64,000 nt of DNA from Dugong dugon (GCA_030035585.1 CM057474.1:6680001-6744000); one strand, 5' to 3'. Counted from the stretch's first letter, positions 1-11,750 are shown. Made by a program: numbers and translations. The notes: generated by a model not told the origin, from the letters alone.

Positions 1-726
1 CTCTAGCTTATTCTCCATCCTTTTGCCCTGTTTTGTCCAAGCAACCTGAGACGCTTACAAATTCCAGCCAGAAAGACTATTTGTGGCTAGAGAAGGAGGG
101 CTCTAATTATGCCATTCTTCAGTGGCTGTTCCTGTCACTATCCTTGCTGCCATGCAGTGTTGCTGATGAACACCAGGAATGACACCACAGTCAGACCACT
201 GCTGCTTCTCTGTGGGGTAGAAAAACCTGCTTGTCTTCAGTGCTGTAAGTACTTTTTGAAATATTCCAAGACTATAGTGACTCCATGTTTTCAGTACAAA
301 CATTGTCCCAGGGTTCCATTTGCATGGAATAATGTGAGTTTTTTTCATACTGCAATCTCATCTTTATTTTTTTAGCAAAAGCATTTTGTGTGTTTGATTA
401 TTGTTTCTCATACTTTTGTCCTAAGTTCTTTTTGATAGTTCTTAGTACTTGTAGTTGAATCTACATATTTTGTATGATCTTATTTTTTTTTTTTTATATT
501 TGTATCTTTTTGAGATACCAAGTAGATACCATCTAAACATTCCTTCTGCTATCTACAGTAAGTACATTTCAAAGATATACACGTCCTTGGAGTCTCCTGG
601 ATAGGGCTCTATTGTGTTTATGCTGCAGAAATTTTGCCCGAGTCTGTTCTTTTTCTCCTGTATATTCATGCAGAAAGAAAGGGGTTACTTGGAATGGGAA
701 TAGAGACACTCTGTTCTCTTAGTTGA
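1..726. other. Unique AT-rich DNA, no gene seen
   Basis: I see no coding, RNA or repeat signature that I can name. An 88-codon frame at 109-375 and its antisense partner have no recognisable domain and look like chance. A poly-T run lies near 481-495. Confidence 0.5.
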
Positions 727-925
727 GATCACTAAGTGGTGTAAATGGTTTGCCCTCAACTACTAACCTAAATGCTGGTGGTTCAAACTCACCTTGCGGC
801 TCCAGCAATTTGCTTCCATGAAGATTACAGCCAAGAAAACCGTATGGAACTGTTCTACTCTGTAATGCAGAGGGTCGCCAGAAGTTGGAATTGACTCGAT
901 AGCAATGGGTTTGTTTATTTTCTGG
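727..925 (+). mobile_element. AfroSINE-type SINE, older variant
   Basis: The order of motifs is that of the SINE: 'CTACTAACC', a B-box-like 'GGTTCAAACTC', 'GTTCTACTCTGTAATGC' and the tail 'GTCGCCAGAAGTTGGAATTG'. The middle resembles the variant with 'ATTACAGCCAAGAAAACC' rather than the main long or short form. The same variant recurs at 56139-56345. The small antisense frames across it are shadows. Confidence 0.75.
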
Positions 926-1859
926 TTTATTCTTCTTAGTAACCATTTAGCTATTGATAGGTCTTCTCTCAAAACTAGACCATACAGGCAGGTGAGTTTC
1001 ATGGTCCTTTGCCAGTATTATCTACAGAGCATTTATCACCTGAGATTGAATTTTCTCCTTCTCAAACAGTCTTGTTTATGGTAGAGCATTAGATGCAATC
1101 TGTATTTTTTAGTTTGTTCAAAACGATGAAGGTTAAGATTTTTGGTTTCTGGTCAAAGTCAATGCTTTAAGCAATGTTCTTGTACTTGTAATTATTGATA
1201 ACCCATTTTTGAACTGATTAAATATTCCTCAATAATGTTGCATTTTGACAGAATTTTGACTCTAAAGAAACGTACAAAGAGAATATGTGATGAAAATACG
1301 GCCAAGTAGTAAGGAATAGAATGGTATTACTCAAGCTATTTCTGAAGTAAATTTCTTACATCTTTATAAAAGTACATTAATTTTTTGTTTAGGAAAATAC
1401 TGTATATCCTGAGTTAAGCAATGATACAGGAAATGAATTAAAATTATTTTCCACATCCATTGCCACCCTTCGTACTTTCAAGTACGTTAAGTTGTCTTTC
1501 TCTAATCAGTCTCTCTCACTTATTTTTCCTTCAGTGGAAGCTATTTCTAATGTTCTGGCTTATCCTTAGTGTGCAGTATGATTGACTTTTTTTTTAACCA
1601 TATATTTATAAGATTTTTAACAGGAAATTGGGAGATAATTTATCTGAAATTGTGGATAATAGCCAATGTGAACTTGGAAATTATCTAAAAGCACTTTTTA
1701 AATTATTATTACATTTTTCAAACTTTCACAAAAATAGAATAATAAAATCCTATCTGCTGTCGACCAGATTCAACTGTCATCCAGATTTTGCCATTCTTGT
1801 TCTACCTATCCTCTCTCACGTTCACTTTCCTTTTTCTTTGTTTTCTGAAATATTTTAAA
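926..1859. other. Unique AT-rich DNA, no gene seen
   Basis: No convincing gene. The 76-codon frame at 1628-1858 sits in low-complexity AT-rich sequence and shows no motif. Confidence 0.4.
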
Positions 1860-2640
1860 ACAAATACTATCTTTTATATCATTTCAATTTTACAGACTTG
1901 CTATGTATCCATAATAACATAAAACAAAATAATTTTTTTCTAAAATAATCTCAATGTCACAATCACATTTAACATAATTAATAATAATTCATTGGCGTCA
2001 ACTAATACCCAGTCCATGTTAAAATTCCTGGTGTCTCTTATAGTTGGTTAGTAAGAATCGGTACCCAAACAAGCTCCACACAACACATTTTGACATTATG
2101 ACTCCTAAATTTCTATTAATCTAGACACTCTCCTGTTCCTCAAATATTCTCTTTAAATAATGCCACCGACATTAATTTGTTGAGATGACTCATCTCATGT
2201 CTTACAAAATTATCCACATTCTTTGTGTCTTGACTTCTTCATCGTATCATTTAACTAGTTTCTCTATCCCCTATAATTATTACAAAAAATAAAAGTTAAT
2301 GCAAAGTCTTGAGCAGAATCAGGTTCAACTTTAATTATTTAGTTTTTGGATGCAGAGCAAGAATGCTTTATAGGTGGTGCTGTGTGTTTTGGATTTCATC
2401 CACCAGGACACTCAAGGGAGAAATAACTTAGATCTTTTTGTTTGTTTATTTGCTTGCTGTTTCTTTAAATATCTTCCCAGCAATGGTACTTCACTATGGC
2501 AGGAACAGTTATTTCCAGAATTTTACATTATATTCTAATATGTGGATATATCATGGTTTATCTAATCAGTTCCTTACTGACGGACTTTCATATTACTTCT
2601 GGTCTTTTTTTTTTTTTTTAATTACAACACAATACTACAC
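1860..2640 (-). mobile_element. Old L1M 3' region fragments
   Basis: Read antisense, the stretch resembles the 3' untranslated region of ancient mammalian L1M elements, for instance around 2325-2410 and the 'CTAATCAGTTCCTTACTGACGG' region near 2560, which parallels the usual 'AACCAGTCCCCTATTGATGG' L1 segment. Divergence is high, so edges and subfamily are uncertain. Confidence 0.45.
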
Positions 2641-2757
2641 TTAATAAATTTGTGAGGAAGTCATTTAAAATTTTAGGCATTTCTTAAAAACTATGGCTCT
2701 CATCTTAAGAGTAGATCACCTAAAAATATTCTATTCACTAAGAAAACATCTGTTCTG

Positions 2758-3299
2758 TGCATTAGTTTTCTCCTACTGTGTAACAAACTACCATGAATTT
2801 TGCCTCTTAAAACAAAATTCATTTATTATCTCGCAGTTCTGTAGGTCAGTAGTTGAAGCATGGTGTGGTTGAGTTCTCTATTCAGAGTCTTATAACGCTG
2901 AGACTAAGGTGTTGGCCAGGCTGCATTAGTTTCTGGGAGCTCTGGAGAAGAATCTTCTTCCAAGTTTATTCAGCTTGAGGGAAGAATTCAGTTTTTATGA
3001 TGTTGTAGGAATGAAGTCTCTATTTTCTTGCCGGTTACGAGCCAGGAGCTGCTCTGAGCTTCTAGAGTTTACCTGCATTCCTTGCCATGTGGTTCCTTTA
3101 GCTTCAAAGCCAGGAATGGAGAATCTTCCTAGTGTCAAATCCCTCTCATACTGCAAATCTCTCCCAGGGAATGGTCCAGTCCTTTTTACATCCAGCCCAT
3201 CTAGGGCGATCTGCCTAACTTATGGTCAATTGATTTAGGACCTAAATTACGTTTGCAAAATCCCTTCACAGTAGCACCTACATTATCAGTTGATTAAAT
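2758..3299 (-). mobile_element. Ancient ERVL/MaLR-class LTR, 3' end cut off
   Basis: It starts 'TGCATTAGTTTTCTCCTACTG' and continues 'TAACAAACTACCATGAATTTTG', the inverted end of a familiar mammalian LTR in the minus orientation. The downstream part ('CCTTGCCATGTGG', 'TTCAAAGCCAGGAATGG') fits the same LTR. It stops where the next SINE begins. The 87-codon frame at 2975-3238 lies inside it and is not a gene. Confidence 0.55.
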
Positions 3300-3307
3300 A
3301 ACTAGAA

Positions 3308-3552
3308 GGCAATGGTGGATCAGTAGTAGACTTCTTGCCTTCCATGCAGGAGACCCTGGTTCTGTCAGTGAAGGCTTACATGTTGCAATAATGTAGAACA
3401 GGTTTTAGGGGGAGCTTCCAGATTAAGACAGGCTGGAAAGAAAGGCCTGACAATCTACTTCCAAAAATCAGCCAGTGAAAACCCTTTGGATGGCAATAGC
3501 TAGATTCCCCACTGGTCGCGGCCAACTAGATGGCAGTTATCAACAACCATAT
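3308..3552 (+). mobile_element. tRNA-Gly-headed SINE with RTE-like body
   Basis: The first 70 bases follow a tRNA-Gly gene closely: 'GGCAATGGTGGATCAGTAG' parallels the tRNA 5' half with its A box, 'CTTGCCTTCCATGCAGGAG' the anticodon arm, and 'CCTGGTTC' the B box. From about 3395 the body changes to sequence shared with the 5' part of the local RTE elements: 'AGCTTCCAGATTAAGACAGG', 'AAAGGCCTGACAATCTACTT' and 'AGCCAGTGAAAACCC'. It ends 'TATCAACAACC', like the RTE tail. I read it as a tRNA/RTE composite SINE. It is not a functional tRNA gene because the acceptor 3' side is absent. Confidence 0.65.
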
Positions 3553-3793
3553 GAATAGAGGCATGTATGCAACCTATTTATCTTGATTTGTACACCAAAG
3601 CCGCTATAAATATTTCTCTGAAATCTCCTCTGGTCATCCCATTACAACCCCACCAGTCTGGAACGTACCTTCAGTTTCAAGAATCTAGTCTGTCTTGTTC
3701 ACTGCTGTGTCTCCAGCAGCTAGAGCAATCTCTAAATCTGGAAGGCACACTTAATGAATATCTATTGATTAAATAAATAAGTAAATGAATGGA

Positions 3794-3983
3794 TGTTGTT
3801 GTCGTGTGCCTTTGACTCATAGCGACTTTTAGGACAGAGAAGAACTGCCCCATAGGGTTTTCTAAGCTGTAATCTTTATGGGAGCAGAGCACCAGGTCTG
3901 CTCTCCTGCAGAGTGGCTGGTAGTTTAAACCATCAACCTTTTTAGCAGCCCAGCATTTAATCATTGCATAGCCAGGGATCCTT
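3794..3983 (-). mobile_element. AfroSINE, long form
   Basis: Antisense copy running from the tail ('TTTGACTCATAGCGAC') through 'GAACTGCCCCATAGGG', the long-form segment 'GCTGTAATCTTTATGGGAGC' and the B-box complement to 'GCCAGGGATCC'. It is followed within 20 bases by another copy in the same orientation. Confidence 0.85.
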
Positions 3984-4000
3984 AAATGAAAAAATTAAAT

Positions 4001-4193
4001 CCATTGCTGTGGAGTTGATTCTGACTCATAGGGACCCTATGGGAGAGAGTAGAATTACCCAATAGGGTTTCCAAGGCTGTAAATCTTTGGAAGCAGACGG
4101 CCACATCTTTCTCTCAAGGGGTGGCTGGTGAGTTCGAATCACTGACCTTTCGGTTAGCAGACAAGTACTTAACCACTGTGCCACCAGGACTTC
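4001..4193 (-). mobile_element. AfroSINE, long form
   Basis: Antisense copy with 'GAGTTGATTCTGACTCATAG', the long-form segment 'GCTGTAAATCTTTGGAAGC', 'GAGTTCGAATCACTGACC' and the head complement 'CACTGTGCCACCAGGA'. It is flanked by TAAATGAA/TAATGAA-like sequence, also present before the neighbouring copy. Confidence 0.88.
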
Positions 4194-4545
4194 TAATGAA
4201 TGAATAGCCTTTAGTAAATTGCCTTTGTCTTTATCATAAATGTCAAATTCACAGCACCATCATAGGTTCTAAGAACAATATGGCTGCATAGATGTTCCAA
4301 CATATCGATGCTTCTAGAATCAAGTGATATTTAATGAAATGAAAGAGAAAGACGTACTAAATGTCTTCTTTCCCCTAAAATACATGTTGGCATTCATTGT
4401 AATCTCAGATACATGATTGCTCACAGAGAGACCAAAGTTACACAACTTATAGAGTTTTAAGAAATTGCTGAACCTGTGTTATAGTTCCCTTTCAAATGCC
4501 TGTCTCCAACATTTACCAGGATGGTAATGGCCCCATCCACCACAC

Positions 4546-4747
4546 CGCTGTTGTGGGCAGCCGAGTCAGTTCCGACTCATAGGGAAACTATATGACAGAG
4601 GAGAACTGCCCCATAGGTTCCCTAGGCTGTAATCTTTAAGGGAGCAGATAGACAGGTCTCTTCTCTCATGCGGAGGCTAGGTCCACTCGAATCACCTAAA
4701 CTTCAGGTTAGCAGCCAAGCGCTTATCCACTGTGCCACCAGGGCTCC
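4546..4747 (-). mobile_element. AfroSINE, long form
   Basis: Third antisense long-form copy: tail 'CAGTTCCGACTCATAGGG', 'GAACTGCCCCATAGG', 'GGCTGTAATCTTTAAGGGAG' and head complement 'CACTGTGCCACCAGGGCTCC'. Confidence 0.88.
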
Positions 4748-7037
4748 TTATTCGTTACATTAAAAGAACACAAATATCAGAGCACTCCATAATACAGATT
4801 TTCAGAACCTCAAGAAAATCCGAAATATTGAAAGACAAGAGTGTCAGGGTGTACCATTTTCTCCTATTCACATCTTTAGGTTCTTAGACACACCCTCACT
4901 GCTTTACGGTTATGAAAAAAAAGTGACCTTTACGTTACAAGCATAAAACTTCCAAATAAACGGGCGAAATGATTTGTACTATTAAGGCCTAGTCACAGAG
5001 TGCTTTTAGAAGGTATATATATATATAGAGATAGATTTCTGCCTTGACTATGATTATTACTGTGTATCTTTAATTCAGCTGACAAAAGCACAGGTAGAAA
5101 AATCTTAGTATAAAATTTACAAAGGTTTGTCATCTGCAAAAAGTAAAGTTCCATTTCTACCTTTACATTTATTGTAAGGGTGGCTGAGATGTCATATTCT
5201 TAATACATTGAATTCTTTGGAGGAGACTGTATAGAAACATAAGATATTATTTTAGGAAGATTTTGGGGTCATTGAAAAAAATGGGGAAAAAAAGGTAATA
5301 AGAACAGTGGAGGCTCTCTGAATGATTAAAGTCACCTTCCTACTGACAGCTTGGTTGCATGTATCCAAGATCAACAGGGAGAACAAGTCAGTGGCATTTA
5401 ATCACAACACTTATCGTGAATAATAGAGGGTTAAGATGGAAATAAGAATGTTTAACACTGGAGTTTATAACTGGAGGCTATTAGCCAAAATATTTGTGCA
5501 TTCTTAGTGGTCTATTCCATGATGTTTAAATGCCATAGCTTTTCACATTACCCCAGGTTCTGGCAAGCAAGTGTAAGAAAAAACCTTTTTGTCCATGGAA
5601 ATCGCTCATCTGAACAAAGATGTACTCAAAAAAGAATCCATAGGCAGAAAATTTTGCAACCTGCTGAAATTAATTGGAGTAATTTGAAGAGATGTTTATT
5701 CATCACAGCAGTTACAGAGATGTATATTATTATCAGTTGGCCTGGCCCTACGGTGAACAGGGCTGAAGAGAGCTTTCTGAGAGTAAAGTGCTTCACTGGG
5801 GGGACTAAGTTAACTCTTCATGAGCAGCGGGGTCTTATGTATCAGCAGCCTCTTCCATGGTGCCGAGTGGTTTCCTGGAGACTGGATAAAGTTAATTTAT
5901 CAGATTGCAGCTATGAAAACAAAAATTATAATTACCATTTGGTTCAATTGATTTCTGCAGCATATTTAGTTTGTATAATCACAGATTCCAAATCTAAAAA
6001 AACACATAAACATGCTTGCACACAGAGACAAAAAAGCATTACTTTCAGGAGCAAGTGAATGGAATAGTTTGCTGGCACTTTTTCCAATGCTTATTATTAC
6101 CTGATTCCAGGATAGGTATCTCTGCTTCCTTTTAATAACCCAGTTATGGGACAGCTCAGTCTGTTAAGAAGTTGCTTGAAGAAAAAGTAGTGAAAACGTT
6201 TAGTGTTCTCCATTCAGAATTCCAATATCCAGACATACCAGTGTACGTTTATTCAGATAAGAATTTATTGTTCATAAATAAAGGAAAACAATGTTTACAG
6301 TTTTGTCTTTTCTTAATTTCTTTTTGGATTTCTAAAGTTATGTAGGGTTCGTTTTCCCAAACTCTGTCCTATTCTTCTTCAAATTTTGACAATCATAAAT
6401 CCATGCCTTCTGAAAACAGTTCCATAAGCTTTGAAAGTGAATAAATGCACATAAACAACCTATAGTCTTTTTAATTAACCTCATCCTTTTAGCTCTGAAT
6501 GTGCTTACTGGTCACGAATATATACATATAGTACTATTATCTGGTTTTTATGACATTACAAAAGTTACTGTAAAAGAAATAGTTGATATTTTCCTGTATT
6601 GCTTTTGGAGTAGCCAAATGCCTTTAGCACAGACAGACATAATCTGTATTCTTTAGGCAAGAGTTTGATTTCACTAAATCATAAACTATTAGGGCAACCT
6701 TGTCACTGCAATCAGACATTCTTTTTTTGTGTTTTATATCCCACTGACACCTCATCTCTCCAGTTTAGTACACAGGCTGCTAGTGGGGAACAAATCTTTT
6801 TGAAATTTGATGGAAAGGACTGAAGCAATAGCAATAAAAACTAACAAAAACTGCCACTATTGGGAGTTTAATATATATAGTCATAAACATATTTATATAT
6901 ATATTCAGATATATGCAAATAAGTAAATACATAAACCCACACATACATACATGAGCATGAGAGGGAAACAGGGCTTATAGGCTAGAATTCAATGCAGAAA
7001 GGAAAAAGTATTTTAATTGACTATATACTAGGTAAAA
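4748..7037. other. Unique DNA with one unsupported 183-codon frame
   Basis: No repeat I can name. The longest open frame outside recognisable transposons is at 5507-6058 (+), 183 codons. It has no recognisable domain, a composition typical of translated noncoding DNA, and a basic, low-complexity end. I see no splice or promoter context. Treat as noncoding unless transcript data say otherwise. Confidence 0.4.
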
Positions 7038-7240
7038 GGAGCCCTGGTATCATAGTGGTTAAGTGCTCGGCTGCTAACTGAAAGGTTGGCAGTTGGAACC
7101 CACCAGCCAATCCACAGGAGAAAGATGTGGCAGTCCGCTGCCCCAAAGATTTACAGACTTTGAAACTCTATGGGGCAATTCTACTCTGTCCTATAGGGCT
7201 GCTATGAGTTGGAATAAACTTGATGGCAACAGGTTTTTGA
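7038..7240 (+). mobile_element. AfroSINE, long form
   Basis: Complete sense copy: 'GGAGCCCTGGTATCATAGTGG' head with A box, 'CAGTTGGAACCCACCAGCC' B-box region, long-form segment 'AAAGATTTACAGACTTTG', 'GGGCAATTCTACTCTGTCC', and tail 'GCTATGAGTTGGAATAAAC'. The small frame across it is a shadow. Confidence 0.9.
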
Positions 7241-7284
7241 TAATATGTAAAAAAGATTGTAAAAAGATCATATACATATAATTA

Positions 7285-7350
7285 AGGATAGGGTCGCTAT
7301 GAGTCGGGATCTACTGCATGGGAACGGCTTTGGGTTTTTTGTTTTGTTTT
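7285..7350 (+). mobile_element. AfroSINE 3' tail fragment
   Basis: Only the last part of the SINE is present: 'AGGGTCGCTATGAGTCGGG' followed by a T/G-rich tail. It directly abuts the next SINE in the same orientation, giving a partial tandem. Confidence 0.75.
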
Positions 7351-7511
7351 GGTGGCACAGTGGTTAAGAGCTCAGCTGCTAACCAAAGGGTCGGCAGTTC
7401 AAACTCACCAGCTGCTCCTTGGAAACCCTATGTGGCAGTTCTACTCTATCCTATAGGGTCGCTATGAGTTGGAATCGACGCAACAGCAACGAGTTTTTTT
7501 TTTTTTTTAAC
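7351..7511 (+). mobile_element. AfroSINE, short (deleted) form
   Basis: Starts 'GGTGGCACAGTGGTTAAG', then goes from the B box straight to 'GCTCCTTGGAAACCCTATG', skipping the segment seen in long copies. The tail is 'GTCGCTATGAGTTGGAATCG' with a T-run. This is the deletion form expected in paenungulates. Confidence 0.88.
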
Positions 7512-7950
7512 ATAATTAAAATGCATTTCCCCCTTTAAAATGAATAACCAGTATGCATTTAAATTCCCAATTCTGTATTTCCTTATTTTTCTACTTTTTT
7601 CCCCTAAACATCAAATACAAATGATAAAAAGAAAACAATTACATTCTAGCCCGTTTGGGAAAAGAAAAAAATGGGAGTAAAAGCTTCTATACAATTACTA
7701 AGTTTTCAATGTTTTAACAATTTCCAATAGTAATTAAAAATGCATTCTGCTATTCATACTATAATAAAGAAGGAAGATTATCAAACTGGCAAAAAAAGCT
7801 TTAAAATTATTTTAATCTTGATTGTTTTTCATATTTATAACAGAAAAACTGATGATACTTTAAAGAAAATCGAGTATCTAAACCAGATATAATTACTAGA
7901 ACAACATAAAATATATTGAGCATCTACTTGGCCCTGTTCCCGCCCTAAAA

Positions 7951-8159
7951 CAAAAAACCAAACCCGTAGCCGTGAAGTGGATGCCAGCTCACAGTGACCT
8001 TGTAGGACAGGGCAGAACTGCCCTCTATGATTTCCGAGGCTGTAATCTTTATGGAAGCAGACTGCCACGTGTTTCTCCTGTGGAGAGGCAGAGGGTTCAG
8101 ACTGCCATCTTTTTTGGTTTGCAGCAGAGCGCGTTAACCACCGCGCAACCAGGGCTCTT
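7951..8159 (-). mobile_element. AfroSINE, long form
   Basis: Antisense copy with tail complement 'AAAACCAAACCCGTAGCC', 'GGCAGAACTGCCC', long-form 'GCTGTAATCTTTATGGAAGC', and head complement 'CGCGCAACCAGGGCTC'. Frames overlapping it on both strands are shadows. Confidence 0.85.
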
Positions 8160-9855
8160 TTCACTCCGACGCCAGACACTATAATAAACTGCACTTTGAA
8201 GGCTTGAATCAGAACGATGGGAGAAGTTACGTAGTTTCCGTACACCGTTTATTTGTTGAACTCTCCCTTTCTCTATCGTCATTTCACAGAAGGAGTGAAA
8301 GACTCAGTACAGCGTCTCCTTAAGATCCCTGTTTCGCCTTTACATCTCTCCTGGGTATGGTGAGACGCACAGAGGCAGAGGAGAAGATAATTATATGTTT
8401 GGGTTTTGAAAGCACGTAACAGAATTTCCTTAGTACCAGACTGAAAATAGTCATGAGCAAAAGTTGGGTCTAAGTCCACCAGGGATTTCCGTGTAATTAA
8501 ATAGCAATGAGAAAAAGAAAGTAAAGACAGAATCTAGCTCAGATTAACTGAAATGATGAAAAGTTCCCTCCAGATAATAAAATATTGGCTGTGTAAATCT
8601 AATGCTGGCAAAGTCAAAAACACTGAAAAGAATAATTCTGCTGCTTCCATTTCTGCTTTAACAAAATATTTCTTTATATATTATTTTATGTTAATGTCAC
8701 ATGTCTACAGCATCGAAGCTCCCAGAATTTTTAACCCATCTTCCTTCTGGCTTATTTTAAGGAGAACTCTCTGTGAACAGGACTGCTTACTAAAGGGCAT
8801 GTGATGATAACTGATAGTAAGAGTAAAGTGAAAGAATAGAGGTATAGATGAGTTTGCTGGTAACACCACTTTGGAGAGTATTTCCCTAGGGCATTAAACA
8901 TCAAATCGAATTTTCAGAGGCATGATATGACAGCAACGCTAGAAGGAAATCAAAAGAAAAAAATCATTGTCTAGCAACTCGAAGGTTCATCTATGTCTTC
9001 ATGTGCTCCTTGTTAGCACCAGGGTACTAATTTATAAATGGTTAGAAAATGCCCTCAGCCTATGATGAGAAAGACGTGATAAACATGTTAAATGTGAAAT
9101 AATTAACACTTGACATACTCTAGATGACCGATTCCACCTTAAGATCTGGAAAGACCTTGTCTTGAGTGCCTTGCTTTAGAGACACCCTCTATTGTGTCCT
9201 CCAGCATCACCTCTCCTATGGGGCAAAGTTTTAGCAAGCTAATAGGATATGCCCACCTAGCACCTGGAACCGTCTTCTAGATGATCTGAAACCTTGGAAT
9301 TCTCTAAAACATCCAACGGACAACTAACTCATCAAGATCACTAGGCTTGGCCCCAAAGCCAAGTAGTGGACTGGGCTCTAAACCTGGATCTGTCTAAATT
9401 CATGATATGTGTTCTTATCAACTTTCTGTCTTGAATTAACAATTGATACAGTACTGCTGTTTAGAAAATATATAGTGACATACATCCTAATTTTAAGAAC
9501 TGAGGGAAATAAAAATATTTTTTAACTCAATTTTTCTGCTATATAATTCTTCCTAGTACTATTTTCTAGATCTCTACCACTAGCCCCACTTAGAAGCTGA
9601 TGAAGCTATGTCAAACATTAACTAGTTATTTTGAGTGTTATGGAATTCCAGCCAATTTGATTTGATTATTAGAAGAGCAGCTAAATTTCCCAAAAGCAGT
9701 AATTTTAATTTTGTTCCAGCAAGTAGCAGGCATTACACGTTTTGCCCTGGAGTCCTCATTGTCTAATACGTATAAAACTGCACTAGGCTTATTTTGTTCA
9801 ATATCGTCACTTTAATCCTTTTATTTTCAACTTTCTGAGTCATTATATTTAAGAT
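8160..9855. other. Unique DNA, no gene seen
   Basis: No repeat or coding family recognised. Around 9370-9420 there is a weak resemblance to a MIR core end, too weak to call. Small frames at 8097-8804 have no motif. Confidence 0.4.
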
Positions 9856-9857
9856 GT

Positions 9858-9970
9858 ATCTCTTTATGGTTGCACAACATGATGGACATGATCAAGTCAC
9901 TGAGTTGTACTTATGAAGAAAGTTGAAATGGCAGTTTCCTTAATATATATTTACTACAATAAAAAAGTAT
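9858..9970 (+). mobile_element. Possible old LINE 3' tail
   Basis: The stretch 'CACTGAGTTGTACTTATG' and 'TACTACAATAAAAAAGTA' resembles the end of ancient L1M-type elements. Short and diverged. Confidence 0.35.
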
Positions 9971-10029
9971 ATGGTTTTATTTTTATCCATACTGACAATC
10001 TTTTTTAATGTGAATATTTAGTTCATTTA

Positions 10030-11750
10030 TATTTAATATAATTAGTTATATGCATGGGTTTACATGTACCATCTTATTATTTACTTTTCTCTTTGTCTTA
10101 CCTTTAATATTAATTTTTCTCTCAAAATTTTGTTAGTCTATTTTCTACCTCAATTTGTAAATTATACTTTGTCTTGTCTTTCTTTTACATTGTTCTGGAG
10201 ATTACAGAATTCATTCTTACCATATCCCAGCTAGGATTTAAAAAAAACAAAACCAAACCTGTTGCTGTCGAGTTGATTCCATCTTATAGCAACACTATAG
10301 GACAGAGTATAACTACCCCATAGGGTTTTCAAAGCTGTAAATCTTTACAGAAGCAGACTGCCACACCTTACTCCCACGAAGCAGCATCTTAATTAATTTA
10401 GTGACATTAATTATGAACATCGCCCTTTGGGTTAGCAGATGAACTCTTAACCACTGCATCACCACGGCTCCTAGCTAGAATCTAGACCATTGTAATTGCA
10501 TGTATTTCTTTGCTGCCTTTAATATTGTTGACATGCATTTAATTATATATTTTATACCACAGAAAACACTATTGTTTAATATATTAATTTAATATTCAAT
10601 ATATTACTATATTAATTTATTTGATATTTTATTATTACACAGCAAGATATAATAATATGCATTAAATATTCCTATAAAGTTACCTGCATATTTACCATTT
10701 TCACTGCTCTTCATTCCTTTCTACATTTTTGCTTCCAGCTAAGTTTAGTTTCCTTCTACCAAGCATCCTCTTTATTATTTCTTTTGGTGTAGTTTGACTC
10801 TGAGGTTTGCTTTTATGGATTTAAAACAAAAAAAAAAAGTCTTCTTCAATTTTGGAGTAAGCATTTCTGGGTATAAAATTCTAGGTTGTCAGCTATTTTC
10901 TTTCAACACTTTAAAGATAACATTGCAGTGTGAGTTGTTTTCCATCATTCCTCCTGAGAAGTCAGCTCCTTGTCTTACTGCTGTTGCTTTAAACGAAATG
11001 CCCATTTATTCCTCTGTCTGCTTTTTAAATGTACTCTTTGGTTTTTCTTTTAGGTGTATAGAGATTATTTAATATATGGTGTGATTTTTTTCATCATTTT
11101 GTGAATTTCTCACTCAATATCTTCTTCAATATAATTCCTGCCCCATTTTCTCTCTCCTTTTCTGAACTCCAGTTACATAGATCGCTTCTTCTGCTCTTTT
11201 ATGTATGTTCCTTTCCTTCTGCTTTTTGAGCATCATCCTGGATACTGTCACCCCACCTATCTGCAAGTTCACTAACCCTCTCTTCTGCTATGTCCAGTCT
11301 TCTACTTAATCCACCCCAACTGAATGCTCTCATTTTTTTGTTTATGTAGTCGATTTTCATAGATTTTAGTTTTGGGGTAAAATTCATCTGTCTGTCCTTT
11401 CATCCGTTTTTGAGGATATGAATCATGGCTCATAAAATTCCCAAGACTGCTAACTTTAAGCCTGTTTCGATTATCTGATTTTTCTTGTTGTTGTTTGTGA
11501 TGTGTGTGTGACTGTGTGTGTATGTATCAGTTTCTTGTTACGCCTAGTAAGTTAGTTGACTGTTTTCTGTACAATAAGTAGCAGAGGTTCCTGATGATTT
11601 GGTCTTCCTCCAGAGAGGATTTATCCTATCCTCTGGTGGAAAGAGTTGAGGGAAAATTACCTTAACTCATTGGTTACTCACCGGATTAGTGACTGTATAA
11701 GAGGTTTTATAAGGTTCCACTTGCTGCTTATTTACCCTAGATCCTAGCAT
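10030..11750 (-). mobile_element. Old L1M fragments (5'/ORF1 region)
   Basis: Sequence reads antisense as ancient L1. A minus-strand frame at 11199-11387 contains 'RLDIAEERVSELADR', which matches the coiled-coil/RRM junction of L1 ORF1 proteins. The flanking T-rich, C-rich text fits the same elements. An AfroSINE interrupts it at 10241-10471. Probably more than one fragment. Confidence 0.6.
10241..10471 (-). mobile_element. AfroSINE, long form with an internal insert
   Basis: Antisense long-form copy: 'TGTCGAGTTGATTCC', 'CTACCCCATAGGG', 'GCTGTAAATCTTTACAGAAG', head complement 'CATCACCACGGCTCC'. An extra AT-rich piece of about 25 bases at about 10387-10412 separates the middle from the B box. 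Flanks 'AGCTAGGATTT' and 'TAGCTAGAATCT' may be an imperfect target duplication. Confidence 0.85.

Noticed and set aside
3308..3380. tRNA-Gly gene
   Set aside because: The sequence continues into an RTE-like SINE body, the acceptor stem 3' side is missing, and the arms are mutated. It is a SINE head.
5507..6058. 183-codon frame as a protein gene
   Set aside because: No recognisable domain, no promoter or splice context, and composition like translated noncoding DNA.
7038..7110. tRNA genes in AfroSINE heads
   Set aside because: A and B boxes are present because the SINE is tRNA-derived. No cloverleaf with a proper acceptor stem.
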